This document shows positions 7,284-14,899 of a stretch of DNA of 20,403 nucleotides, in pieces; the stretch's first letter is position 1, and every line of letters starts with the position of its first letter. A program made the translations under genes and the position numbers. The notes beneath the pieces are model-generated. The model did not search any database. It was not told where the DNA came from and was given only the letters and a program-made list of their open reading frames with translations. The DNA is from Frankiales bacterium (lineage in GTDB: Bacteria; Actinomycetota; Actinomycetes; Mycobacteriales; SCTD01), in the NCBI GenBank assembly GCA_025966295.1, contig JAOPVD010000245.1:1-20403 (forward strand), read 5' to 3'.

Positions 7284-7688
7284 GTGCCCACCGTGAGGGT
7301 GCAGCCCGACGTGGTCGTCGAGCTACGTGCGGAGGAGACGGTGCTCGAGGGCCTGTACCGCCACGGGTACGCCTACCGCACCGGCTGCCGCCGCGGCGGC
7401 TGCGGGGTCTGCAAGGTCGACCTGGTCAGCGGGACGGTCCGCTACACCCGGGTCATCTCGCAAGCCGTCCTCACCGATGAGGAACGCGCGTCCGGCACCT
7501 GCCTCACCTGCCGGGCCGTGCCCCTCGACGACGTCACCATCGCGCTCCGCGAGGAGGAGCTCAGCAGGAACCCGCTGCTGGCCTTCCTGTGCGGCGCGTC
7601 GCCGTCCACCCGGCCGCCGTCCCAGCGCGCGACCGGTCGTCCGACCCCATCTATCCCTGAGCTGCCCCGAGGAGACGAACAACGATGA
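7284..7688 (+). CDS. dmpQ: Chloroplast-type [2Fe-2S] ferredoxin (DmpQ/XylT-like)
   Basis: In dmp and xyl systems this ferredoxin re-reduces the active-site iron of catechol 2,3-dioxygenase after oxidative inactivation. The cluster ligands are Cys35, Cys40 and Cys43 (CRRGGCGVC) with Cys73 (GTCLTC), the CX4CX2C...C spacing of plant-type ferredoxins. The start is GTG at 7284, four bases after the P4 stop. After about residue 92 there is a tail of roughly 40 residues rich in Pro, Ser, Thr and Arg, which the classical DmpQ protein lacks as far as I recall. The stop overlaps the dioxygenase start in ATGA, so ferredoxin and dioxygenase are translationally linked, in keeping with the reactivation role. 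A function as extra electron carrier to the hydroxylase is possible but less likely, because P5 has its own [2Fe-2S] domain. Confidence 0.88.
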   Translation: MPTVRVQPDVVVELRAEETVLEGLYRHGYAYRTGCRRGGCGVCKVDLVSGTVRYTRVISQAVLTDEERASGTCLTCRAVPLDDVTIALREEELSRNPLLAFLCGASPSTRPPSQRATGRPTPSIPELPRGDEQR

Positions 7689-8599
7689 GCGTCCTACGAC
7701 TGGGTTACGTCCACGCCCGCGTCACCGACATGGCGGAGGCGAAGCGGCACTACGGCGACACGATGGGCCTCTACCCCATGCTCGAGGAGCAGGGCCGCGT
7801 CTACTACAAGGGCTGGGACGAGTACGACCACCACTCGCTGGTGCTCGAGGAGGGTGGCGTCGGCCTGGTCAAGCTCGGCTACAAGGTCGCCGACCCCGCC
7901 GACATCGAGCTCTACGAGAAGCGGGCCGAGCAGTTCGGCTGCCTGGTGGAGCGCATGAGCACCGGGGAGAACAGGGAGGTCGGGGACGGCATCCGCATCG
8001 TCCTGCCCTCCGACCACGTGGTCGAGCTCTACCACGAGATGACCCTCGTCGGCACCGAGGTCGGGACGCACAACCCCGACGTCTTCCCCCGTCACCTGGT
8101 CGGCGTCGGAGCCCCGCGCATCGACCACGCCCTCATCACCGCCGAGGACCCCGGCCTGGCCGACCGGTTCTTCCGGGAGGTGCTCGGCTTCTACGCGACC
8201 GAGCGGGTCGCCACGTCGCTGGACGACGACGCGCAGATCATCGGCAGCTGGCTGTCGACGAGCAACACGCCGCACGACATCGCGGTCATCGGCGGCCCCA
8301 ACGGCAAGCTGCACCACTTCGCCTTCCAGCTCGCGGACTGGTCGGACATCAAGCGCGCCGGCGGGCTGTTCGCCATGGACGACGTGCCGGTCGACGTCGG
8401 ACCGACGCAGCACGGCATCACCCGCGGCGAGACCATCTACTACTTCGACCCGTCCGGGAACCGCAACGAGGTCTTCTCCGGCGGCTACCTCGCCTTCCCC
8501 GACCGGCCCACCGTGACGTGGACGGTGGACGAGCTGGCCAAGGGGATCTTCTACATCGGCCGCGAGCTCAACGACCGCTTCACCAGCGTCCTCACCTGA
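7685..8599 (+). CDS. dmpB: Catechol 2,3-dioxygenase (extradiol, type I)
   Basis: Opens catechol next to the diol to give 2-hydroxymuconic semialdehyde, using Fe(II). It is a 304-residue two-domain vicinal-oxygen-chelate protein like XylE/DmpB. Metal ligands are His148 (RIDHAL), His211 (KLHHFAF) and Glu262 (NRNEVF). The supporting active-site residues His197, His243 (TQHGIT) and Tyr252 also match the family pattern, including the signature YYFDPSGNRNEVFSGGY. The ATG overlaps the ferredoxin stop and follows GAGGAG by ten bases. Unusually, the gene is placed between the hydroxylase core and its reductase. All key residues are present. Confidence 0.96.
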   Translation: MSVLRLGYVHARVTDMAEAKRHYGDTMGLYPMLEEQGRVYYKGWDEYDHHSLVLEEGGVGLVKLGYKVADPADIELYEKRAEQFGCLVERMSTGENREVGDGIRIVLPSDHVVELYHEMTLVGTEVGTHNPDVFPRHLVGVGAPRIDHALITAEDPGLADRFFREVLGFYATERVATSLDDDAQIIGSWLSTSNTPHDIAVIGGPNGKLHHFAFQLADWSDIKRAGGLFAMDDVPVDVGPTQHGITRGETIYYFDPSGNRNEVFSGGYLAFPDRPTVTWTVDELAKGIFYIGRELNDRFTSVLT

Positions 8600-8627
8600 C
8601 CCCTGCACGACCCGGACCAGGAGAACC

Positions 8628-9692
8628 ATGACCCAGACGTACCGCGTCACGATCGAGCCGCTCGGGAAGGAGATCGACTGCCGCAGCGACCAGTCGGTGC
8701 TCGACGCCTGCCTGCGCGCCGGTGTCTGGTTGCCGCACTCCTGCACCCACGGCACCTGCGCCACCTGCAAGGCGGAGGTCCTGGACGGCGAGGTGGAGCA
8801 CGGCGACGCCTCCCCCTTCGCCCTGATGGAGTTCGAGAAGAACGAGGGCAAGGCGCTGCTGTGCGTCGCCTGCCCGCGCTCCGACCTGACGATCGAGGCG
8901 GACGTCGACGTCGACGACGACGTGCCGGTGCACCCGGTGGAGGACTTCACCGGCACCGTGGTGGTGCTGCAGGACATCGCCACCGACATCCGCCGGGTGG
9001 TGGTCGAGCTCGACCGGGACCTGGCCTTCAACGCCGGCCAGTACATGCGGTTCGAGGTGCCCGGTGCACCCGGGATCGACCGGACCTACTCGATGGCCAA
9101 CGTGCCGACCGAGCCGCGTCACCTCGAGTTCCACATCCGGCGGACGCCCGGCGGCATCTGCACCGACGGCTGGGTGTTCGGCGCGCTGCAGCTCGGTGAC
9201 CCGGTGCGGCTGTCGGGGCCCTTCGGGCGCTTCGTCCTGCGCACCACCCGGCCCGAGCCGGCCGTGCTCATCGCCGGCGGCACTGGGCTCGCACCCATCA
9301 TGTCGATGATCCGGCACGCGCTGGAGAACGAGGCCTCGGACAACCACCTGACGCTGTACCAGGGGGCCCGCAGCCGGGACTTCCTGTACGACGTGGAGGT
9401 CTTCCGCCGGCTGGCCGCGCAGTACCCGGAGCGTTTCAGCTACCGGCCCTGCCTGTCGGAGGAGAGCGCCGACGGCTTCGCCTCTGGCCTGGTCACCGAC
9501 GTGCTCGCCGAGGAGCACGCCACCCTCCAGGGCCGCGTGGCGTACGTCTGCGGCCCGCCGCCGATGGTCGACGCCGCGTTGCGGGTGCTGATGGCCAAGC
9601 GGCTGTTCCCGCGCGACATCTACCGGGAGGACTTCTTCGACGCCGGCGACAAGGCCTCCGGCGGCGTCAAGTCGCCGCTCATCAAGCGCTGA
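8628..9692 (+). CDS. dmpP: Phenol hydroxylase component P5 (NADH reductase, FAD and [2Fe-2S])
   Basis: Transfers electrons from NADH through FAD and a [2Fe-2S] cluster to the P3 diiron centre. The 354-residue length equals that of the family. Domain order: N-terminal plant-type ferredoxin with Cys39, Cys44, Cys47 and Cys79; FAD-binding barrel with RTYSMAN at 152-158; NAD-binding domain with GGTGLAP at 217-223, CGPPPM at 308-313, and the C-terminal YREDFF. The ATG at 8628 follows CCAGGAGAACC. It is separated from the other hydroxylase genes by the ferredoxin and dioxygenase genes but keeps the same strand and short spacing, so it is still one operon. Confidence 0.95.
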   Translation: MTQTYRVTIEPLGKEIDCRSDQSVLDACLRAGVWLPHSCTHGTCATCKAEVLDGEVEHGDASPFALMEFEKNEGKALLCVACPRSDLTIEADVDVDDDVPVHPVEDFTGTVVVLQDIATDIRRVVVELDRDLAFNAGQYMRFEVPGAPGIDRTYSMANVPTEPRHLEFHIRRTPGGICTDGWVFGALQLGDPVRLSGPFGRFVLRTTRPEPAVLIAGGTGLAPIMSMIRHALENEASDNHLTLYQGARSRDFLYDVEVFRRLAAQYPERFSYRPCLSEESADGFASGLVTDVLAEEHATLQGRVAYVCGPPPMVDAALRVLMAKRLFPRDIYREDFFDAGDKASGGVKSPLIKR

Positions 9693-9721
9693 TCCTGAGG
9701 GACAGCAGAAGGGAACGCTCC

Positions 9722-10528
9722 GTGGACCACGCCGAACGCGCTGCGGCTGCAGCAGCCCTGCTGGCCGCCTACCGCGACGGGCACCCCGTCGAACCGCTCT
9801 CCGAGAAGTACAGCGACCTGACCCTGGACGACGCCTACGAGATCCAGCTGCTCCAGATCCAGCAGCGGCTCGCGGCCGGCGCCAGCGTCAAGGGCCACAA
9901 GGTCGGCCTCACCTCGGTCGCGATGCAACGCCAGCTCGGTGTCGACCAGCCCGACTTCGGGCACCTGCTGGACGACATGTTCCACCTCGAGAACATGCCG
10001 ATCCCGGTCGGTCACTACCTGCAGCCGCGGATCGAGCCCGAGGTCGCGATCGTCCTGAAGCGCGCGCTGCACGGGCCGGGGGTGACGGCCGCGGAGGCGG
10101 CCGCTGCGGTGGACTTCGTGCTGCCCGCCCTGGAGGTCATCGACAGCCGGATCCGGGACTGGAAGATCGGCCTGCTCGACACCGTCGCCGACAACGCCTC
10201 CTCGGGCGGCGTGGTGCTGGGCAGCCGTCCGACCCCGCTCGGTGCCGTCGACCTGCGGCTCGCCGGCTGCACGCTGCACGTGCGGGGCGAACTCGTCGCC
10301 ACCGGGGCCGGCGGGGCGGTGCTGGGGTCCCCGCTCAACGCGCTGGTCTGGCTCGCGAACACCCTCGGTGCCCGCGGCGTCGGCCTCGAAGCCGGTCACG
10401 TCGTGCTGCCGGGCTCGGTCACCGCCGCCGTACCGGTGCAGCCGGGCGACAGCGTCACCGCCACCTTCGCCGGACTGGGCAGCGTCACCGCCCGCTTCGC
10501 CCCTGCTGCTGAGGAGTTGTCGTCATGA
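9722..10528 (+). CDS. dmpE: 2-hydroxypenta-2,4-dienoate (2-oxopent-4-enoate) hydratase
   Basis: Adds water to 2-hydroxypenta-2,4-dienoate to give 4-hydroxy-2-oxovalerate. At 268 residues it belongs to the hydratase/decarboxylase family. The metal-binding acidic residues are Glu105 and Glu107 (RIEPEVAI) and Glu138 (LEVIDSR). The stretch VIDSRIRDWKIGLLDTVADNA and the ending STGAGGAVLGSPLNALVWLA-like segment (TGAGGAVLGSPLNALVWLAN) match hydratases rather than decarboxylases; the paralogue at 12476 carries the decarboxylase version. The start is GTG at 9722 with AAGGGA upstream. Its stop overlaps the next start in ATGA, linking it to the aldehyde dehydrogenase. The gap of 29 bases before it is the second longest within the operon. 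Confidence 0.92.
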   Translation: MDHAERAAAAAALLAAYRDGHPVEPLSEKYSDLTLDDAYEIQLLQIQQRLAAGASVKGHKVGLTSVAMQRQLGVDQPDFGHLLDDMFHLENMPIPVGHYLQPRIEPEVAIVLKRALHGPGVTAAEAAAAVDFVLPALEVIDSRIRDWKIGLLDTVADNASSGGVVLGSRPTPLGAVDLRLAGCTLHVRGELVATGAGGAVLGSPLNALVWLANTLGARGVGLEAGHVVLPGSVTAAVPVQPGDSVTATFAGLGSVTARFAPAAEELSS

Positions 10529-11430
10529 GCTCGGTCGTCGCGGCGATCGTCGGTCCCGGGAACATCGGGACCGACCTGCTCGCCAAGCTCCAGCGGAGCG
10601 ACACCGTCGACGTCCGCTACATGGTCGGCGTCGACCCGGCCTCCGACGGGCTGGCCAGGGCCCGTGACCAGGGGGTGGAGGCGTCGGCCGGCGGCCTCGA
10701 CTGGCTGCTGGCCCGTCCGGAGCTCCCGGACATCGTCTTCGAGGCGACCTCCGCGTACGCCCACAGGGCGAACGCGCTGCGCTACGCCGAGGCTGGCATC
10801 CAGGCCGTCGACCTGACGCCCGCAGCGGTCGGCCCGTACGTCTGCCCGCCGGTCAACCTCGCGGCGCACCTGGACGCGGCGAACGTCAACCTCATCACCT
10901 GCGGTGGCCAGGCGACCATCCCCATCGTCCACGCGGTCAGCCGCGTGGTGCCAGTGGAGTACGCCGAGATCGTCGCCTCCATCGCGTCCCGGTCCGCCGG
11001 ACCCGGGACCCGGGCCAACATCGACGAGTTCACCGAGACGACCGCGCGTGCGGTCGAGTCGGTCGGCGGTGCCGACCGCGGAAAGGCGATCATCATCCTC
11101 AACCCCGTCGACCCGCCGATGATCATGCGGGACACCATCTTCTGCTCGATCCCGGCGGACGCCGAGCGCGCCGCCATCGAGACCTCGATCCACGAGATGG
11201 TCGCCAGCGTCCAGGAGTACGTGCCGGGCTACGCACTCCGCGCGGATCCGCAGTTCGACGACCCGCGCGAGACCTGGCGCGGCATGGCCCGCGTCGCGGT
11301 GTTCCTGGAGGTCCGCGGCAACGGCGACTACCTGCCGCCGTACGCCGGGAACCTCGACATCATCACGGCGGCCGCCGCCCGCATCGGCGAGCAGTTCGCC
11401 GCCCGTAAGGCGCAGGAGGTGCCGGCATGA
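10525..11430 (+). CDS. dmpF: Acetaldehyde dehydrogenase (acylating)
   Basis: Converts acetaldehyde, NAD+ and CoA to acetyl-CoA. It forms a channelling complex with the aldolase encoded next to it. The 301-residue protein has the NAD-binding loop GPGNIG at 10-15 and the catalytic Cys126 in LITCGGQATIP. The family sequences NPVDPPMIMRDT and the C-terminal dimer segment with FLEVRGNGDYLPPYAGNLDI are intact. The ATG overlaps the hydratase stop, with GAGGAG upstream. Its own stop overlaps the aldolase start in ATGA, which fits the need for equal amounts of the two partners. Confidence 0.96.
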   Translation: MSSVVAAIVGPGNIGTDLLAKLQRSDTVDVRYMVGVDPASDGLARARDQGVEASAGGLDWLLARPELPDIVFEATSAYAHRANALRYAEAGIQAVDLTPAAVGPYVCPPVNLAAHLDAANVNLITCGGQATIPIVHAVSRVVPVEYAEIVASIASRSAGPGTRANIDEFTETTARAVESVGGADRGKAIIILNPVDPPMIMRDTIFCSIPADAERAAIETSIHEMVASVQEYVPGYALRADPQFDDPRETWRGMARVAVFLEVRGNGDYLPPYAGNLDIITAAAARIGEQFAARKAQEVPA

Positions 11431-12476
11431 CCGACCCGGCGCCGGACATCCGGATCACGGACAGCACCCTGCGCGACGGCAGCCACGCGATGGCGCACCA
11501 GTTCACCGAGGAGCAGGTCCGCGCCACCGTGCACGCCCTCGACAGCGCCGGCGTGCAGGTGGTCGAGGTGGCGCACGGCGACGGCCTGGGCGGCTCCTCC
11601 TTCAACTACGGCTTCTCCCGGGCGGACGAGATCAAGCTGGTCGCGGCGGCCGTGGACGAGGCCACCCGGGCCCGCATCGCGGTGCTGCTCATCCCGGGTG
11701 TCGGGACCGTGCGGGACCTCGAGGCCGCCCATGACGCCGGGGCCTCCATCGCCCGGATCGCGACCCACTGCACCGAGGCCGACGTGTCCGTCCAGCACTT
11801 CGGCGCCGCCCGGGCACTCGGCATGGAGACCGTCGGGTTCCTGATGCTGTCGCACCGCAGCAGTCCGGAGGCGCTGGCGAAGCAGGCGCGCTTGATGGTC
11901 GACGCCGGCGCCCAGTGCGTGTACGTCGTCGACTCCGCCGGTGCCCTCATCCTGACGGACGCGCAGGAGCGGGTCGCGGCGCTGGTGAAGGAGATCGGAC
12001 GCGATGCGCAGGTCGGCTTCCACGGCCACCAGAACCTCTCGCTCGGGATCGCCAACTCGGTGCTCGGCTACCAGGCCGGCGCCCGCCAGCTCGACGGCGC
12101 GCTGTGTGCCCTCGGGGCCGGCGCGGGCAACGCGCCCACCGAGGTGCTCGCGGCGACCCTCGACCGGCTGGGGGTGTCGACCGGCATCGATGTCGCCGCG
12201 GTGATGGCCGCGGCGGAGGACGTAGTCCGGCCGTACGTGCCGAAGCTGCCCTGGATGGACCGGGCGTCCATCGTGCAGGGCCAGGCCGGCGTCTACTCGA
12301 GCTTCCTGCTCCACGCCGAGCGGGCCGCGCAGCGCTACGGCGTGCCGGCGCACGCGATCCTGCAACGGGTCGGTGAGCTGGGCTACGTCGGCGGCCAGGA
12401 AGACATGATCATCGACGTGGCGCTGGAGCTCGCCGAGCAGCAGGCCCGCACCGACGTCCTCGTGGCGGCCCGCTGA
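11427..12476 (+). CDS. dmpG: 4-hydroxy-2-oxovalerate aldolase
   Basis: A class II, divalent-metal aldolase that splits 4-hydroxy-2-oxovalerate into pyruvate and acetaldehyde and passes the aldehyde to the partner dehydrogenase. At 349 residues it has the usual length. The HMGL-like TIM barrel opens with STLRDGSHAM, giving Arg16, metal ligand Asp17 and the proposed base His20. The other metal ligands are His199 and His201 in GFHGHQN. The C-terminal communication domain includes YGVPAHAILQRVGELGYVGGQ. It overlaps the dehydrogenase by four bases upstream and shares one base with the decarboxylase start downstream (TGATG). Confidence 0.96.
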   Translation: MTDPAPDIRITDSTLRDGSHAMAHQFTEEQVRATVHALDSAGVQVVEVAHGDGLGGSSFNYGFSRADEIKLVAAAVDEATRARIAVLLIPGVGTVRDLEAAHDAGASIARIATHCTEADVSVQHFGAARALGMETVGFLMLSHRSSPEALAKQARLMVDAGAQCVYVVDSAGALILTDAQERVAALVKEIGRDAQVGFHGHQNLSLGIANSVLGYQAGARQLDGALCALGAGAGNAPTEVLAATLDRLGVSTGIDVAAVMAAAEDVVRPYVPKLPWMDRASIVQGQAGVYSSFLLHAERAAQRYGVPAHAILQRVGELGYVGGQEDMIIDVALELAEQQARTDVLVAAR

Positions 12477-13264
12477 TGGCCGGCTGGGACGTGCAGCGCG
12501 CGGCGAGCGCTGTGCTGGACGCCGAGAGCTCGCGCACCGACCGGGTTCCGCTGACCGACGAGTGGCCGGAGCTCGACGGCCGGCTCGACCTGGCCTACGC
12601 CGTCCAGGACGAGCTGCTCGGCCGCAAGCTCGCGGCCGGTCAGGTCCGGACCGGGGTCAAGCTCGGCCTGACCGCCCGCGCCAAGCAGCGGCAGATGAAC
12701 GTCACCTCGCCGCTCACCGGCTTCCTCACCGACGCGATGGTGCTGCCGGCGGGCGAGCCGGTGCCGCAGGACGAGCTCATCCACCCGCGGGTCGAACCGG
12801 AGATCGTCTTCGTGCTGGGTCGGCCGCTCCGCGGCCCGGGGGTGACCGCGGCGACGGCGCTGGCCGCCGTCGAGCGCGTGCACGGCGGGATCGAGGTGAT
12901 CGACAGCCGGTACCGGGACTTCCGTTTCACGCTGGCCGACGTGGTCGCCGACAACGCCTCGTCCGCCCGCTTCGTGCTCGGCCCGGTGGGGCGCCGACCC
13001 GAGGACCTCGACCTGGCGCTCGAGGCCTGCCTGCTGGAGGTCGACGGCGTCGTCGTCGACTCGGCCACCGGCGCGGCCGTCCAGGGGCACCCGGCGCAGG
13101 CCCTCGCCCTCGCCGCCAACACCCTGGGCGCCCGCGGCATCACCCTGGAGCCCGGCTGGCTGGTCCTCACCGGCGGCCTCACGCCGGCGGTGACGATCGA
13201 GCCCGGCACCACGGTGGCGGCACACTTCACCTCGCTCGGCACCGTGCACCTGTCGGGCGGCTGA
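12476..13264 (+). CDS. dmpH: 4-oxalocrotonate (2-oxo-3-hexenedioate) decarboxylase
   Basis: Removes CO2 from the keto form of 4-oxalocrotonate to yield 2-hydroxypenta-2,4-dienoate. In dmp and xyl systems it works in complex with the hydratase. This 262-residue paralogue of the hydratase shares the metal triad Glu107 and Glu109 (RVEPEI) and Glu140 (IEVIDSR). It has the decarboxylase-type sequence VIDSRYRDFRFTLADVVADN and GAAVQGHPAQALALAANTL, where hydratases have a tryptophan after the aspartate. Its ATG shares one base with the aldolase stop. The tautomerase that supplies its substrate follows one base later. Confidence 0.93.
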   Translation: MAGWDVQRAASAVLDAESSRTDRVPLTDEWPELDGRLDLAYAVQDELLGRKLAAGQVRTGVKLGLTARAKQRQMNVTSPLTGFLTDAMVLPAGEPVPQDELIHPRVEPEIVFVLGRPLRGPGVTAATALAAVERVHGGIEVIDSRYRDFRFTLADVVADNASSARFVLGPVGRRPEDLDLALEACLLEVDGVVVDSATGAAVQGHPAQALALAANTLGARGITLEPGWLVLTGGLTPAVTIEPGTTVAAHFTSLGTVHLSGG

Positions 13265-13265
13265 G

Positions 13266-13466
13266 ATGCCGCTCGTCGAGATCACGATGGTGGAGGGCCG
13301 CACGCCCCAGCAGCTGCGGGCCCTGCTGAGCGAGGTGCACGAGGCCGTCGTGCGGGCCGTGCAGGCGCCGCCGGAGAGCGTGCGGGTGCTGGTGCGTGAG
13401 ATCCCCGCCACCCACTGGCAGGCAGGCGGGACCACGATCGCGGAACGTCGAGGAGGGACGCAGTGA
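13266..13466 (+). CDS. dmpI: 4-oxalocrotonate tautomerase
   Basis: A 66-residue tautomerase that converts the enol 2-hydroxymuconate to 2-oxo-3-hexenedioate. After removal of Met, the catalytic N-terminal proline is Pro1 (PLVEITMVEGR), with Arg11 and Arg39 (SVRVLVREIP) exactly where the family needs them. The hydrophobic residue at 50, Phe in the Pseudomonas enzyme, is Trp here (THWQAGG). The ATG is one base after the decarboxylase stop, and the stop overlaps the next gene's GTG start. Confidence 0.94.
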   Translation: MPLVEITMVEGRTPQQLRALLSEVHEAVVRAVQAPPESVRVLVREIPATHWQAGGTTIAERRGGTQ

Positions 13467-14899
13467 GCACCTACGGGCACGTCATCGGCGGCGAGGAGGT
13501 GCCGTCGCTCGACGGCGCCACGATGGCCAGCATCGACCCGTACACCCAGCAGCCGTGGGCCGAGGTGGCCTGCGGCGGCGCGGCCGACGCGCAGCGCGCC
13601 GTCGCGGCGGCCCGGGCGGCTTTCGACGACGGTCCCTGGCCGCGGATGGGCTTCGCCGAACGCGGCCGGCTGCTGCACCGCCTCGCCGACCTGATCGAGG
13701 CCAACGCGTCCGAGCTCGCGCTCACCGAGACCCAGGACATGGGCAAGCCGACCGCCGACGCCGCGCAGCACGACGTCCCCCGGTCGGCCAGCAACTTCCG
13801 GTTCTTCGCCGACCACGCCCGGCTCGCGCCCGGCGAGGCGCTGCCGATGGACTCGGGGCACCACGCCTACACGCGGTTCGAGCCGGCCGGTGTGGTGGCG
13901 GCGATCGCGCCCTGGAACTTCCCGCTGATGCTGGAGACCTGGAAGGTCGCGCCCGCCCTCGCCTGGGGCAACACCGTGGTCCTCAAGCCGGCCGAGGACA
14001 CCCCGGTGTCGGCCACCCTGCTCGCCAGGCTGGCCCTCGAGGCGGGCCTGCCACCCGGCGTGCTCAACGTCCTGCACGGCTACGGACCGGACTCGGCGGG
14101 CGCGGCGCTGACCGAGTCGGCGCAGGTTGACCGCATCACCTTCACCGGCGAGTCCGGCACCGGCCGCGCGATCGCCCGGGCCGCATCGGCCCACCTGACG
14201 CCGGTCAGCCTCGAGTTGGGGGGCAAGGGCGCGAACGTGGTGTTCGACGACGCCGACCTGGACAACGCCGTTGCCTGGGCCGTCAAGGCGGTCTTCAACA
14301 ACGCCGGGCAGGTCTGCCTCGCCGGCAGCCGGGTGTACGTGCAGCGCGGCGTCTACGACGAGTTCCTCGCGCGGTTCGTCGCGGCCGCCGAGGCGCTGCG
14401 CCTGGGTGACCCGAAGGACCCCGCGACGCAGATGGGCCCGCTGGCGTCCGAGGAGCACTTCCGCAAGGTCAGCTCGTACGTCGAGGGCCTGGGCGACGGC
14501 AGCGGCAAGATGCTCACCGGTGGTGTGGCCGACGGCTGGTTCGTGCGCCCCACGATCGTCGTGGACGCCCCCGCGGACGCCCGGGTGGTGCGCGAGGAGA
14601 TCTTCGGCCCAGTCGTGGTCGTGCAGGGCTTCGACACCGAGGCAGAGGCGGTCGGGCTCGCCAATGACACGCCGTACGGCCTGAACGCCATGGTCTTCAC
14701 CCAGAACCTGAGCCGGGCGCACCGCGTGGCCGCGGCGCTGCGGGCCGGCACGGTGTGGGTGAACTGCTTTTTCATCCGTGACCTGCGCGCGCCGTTCGGC
14801 GGTGTCGGGGACTCCGGGATCGGCCGGGAGGGTGGCAGCTTCAGCCGCGAGTTCTTCACCGAGCCCAAGGCCGTGGTGGCGCAGATCGCGCCGGGCTAG
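13463..14899 (+). CDS. dmpC: 2-hydroxymuconic semialdehyde dehydrogenase
   Basis: NAD-dependent oxidation of 2-hydroxymuconic semialdehyde to 2-hydroxymuconate (4-oxalocrotonate enol), the entry to the dehydrogenase branch. At 478 residues it is a standard aldehyde dehydrogenase. It has Asn152 (PWNFP), Lys175 (LKPAE), the FTGESGTG nucleotide site at 227-234, Glu251 (LELGGK) and the nucleophile Cys285 (NAGQVCLAGSR). The GTG at 13463 follows GAGGAGGGA and overlaps the tautomerase stop. The C-terminal end with VGDSGIGREGGSFSREFFTEPKAV is typical of the DmpC/XylG group. It is the last gene of the operon. Its final 44 bases overlap the end of the oppositely directed EAL gene. Confidence 0.94.
   Translation: MSTYGHVIGGEEVPSLDGATMASIDPYTQQPWAEVACGGAADAQRAVAAARAAFDDGPWPRMGFAERGRLLHRLADLIEANASELALTETQDMGKPTADAAQHDVPRSASNFRFFADHARLAPGEALPMDSGHHAYTRFEPAGVVAAIAPWNFPLMLETWKVAPALAWGNTVVLKPAEDTPVSATLLARLALEAGLPPGVLNVLHGYGPDSAGAALTESAQVDRITFTGESGTGRAIARAASAHLTPVSLELGGKGANVVFDDADLDNAVAWAVKAVFNNAGQVCLAGSRVYVQRGVYDEFLARFVAAAEALRLGDPKDPATQMGPLASEEHFRKVSSYVEGLGDGSGKMLTGGVADGWFVRPTIVVDAPADARVVREEIFGPVVVVQGFDTEAEAVGLANDTPYGLNAMVFTQNLSRAHRVAAALRAGTVWVNCFFIRDLRAPFGGVGDSGIGREGGSFSREFFTEPKAVVAQIAPG

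Noticed and set aside
9711..9718. GGGAACGC upstream of the hydratase as a fourth operator
   Set aside because: Only a half-site; no GTTCC at the required spacing upstream.
12545..12551. GTTCCGC inside the decarboxylase gene as an operator
   Set aside because: The GGAAC partner is absent at the right distance, and it lies in coding sequence.
12383..14722. A 779-codon open frame on the minus strand opposite the decarboxylase, tautomerase and dehydrogenase genes
   Set aside because: It lies opposite three well-supported genes, has biased composition and no recognisable domain.
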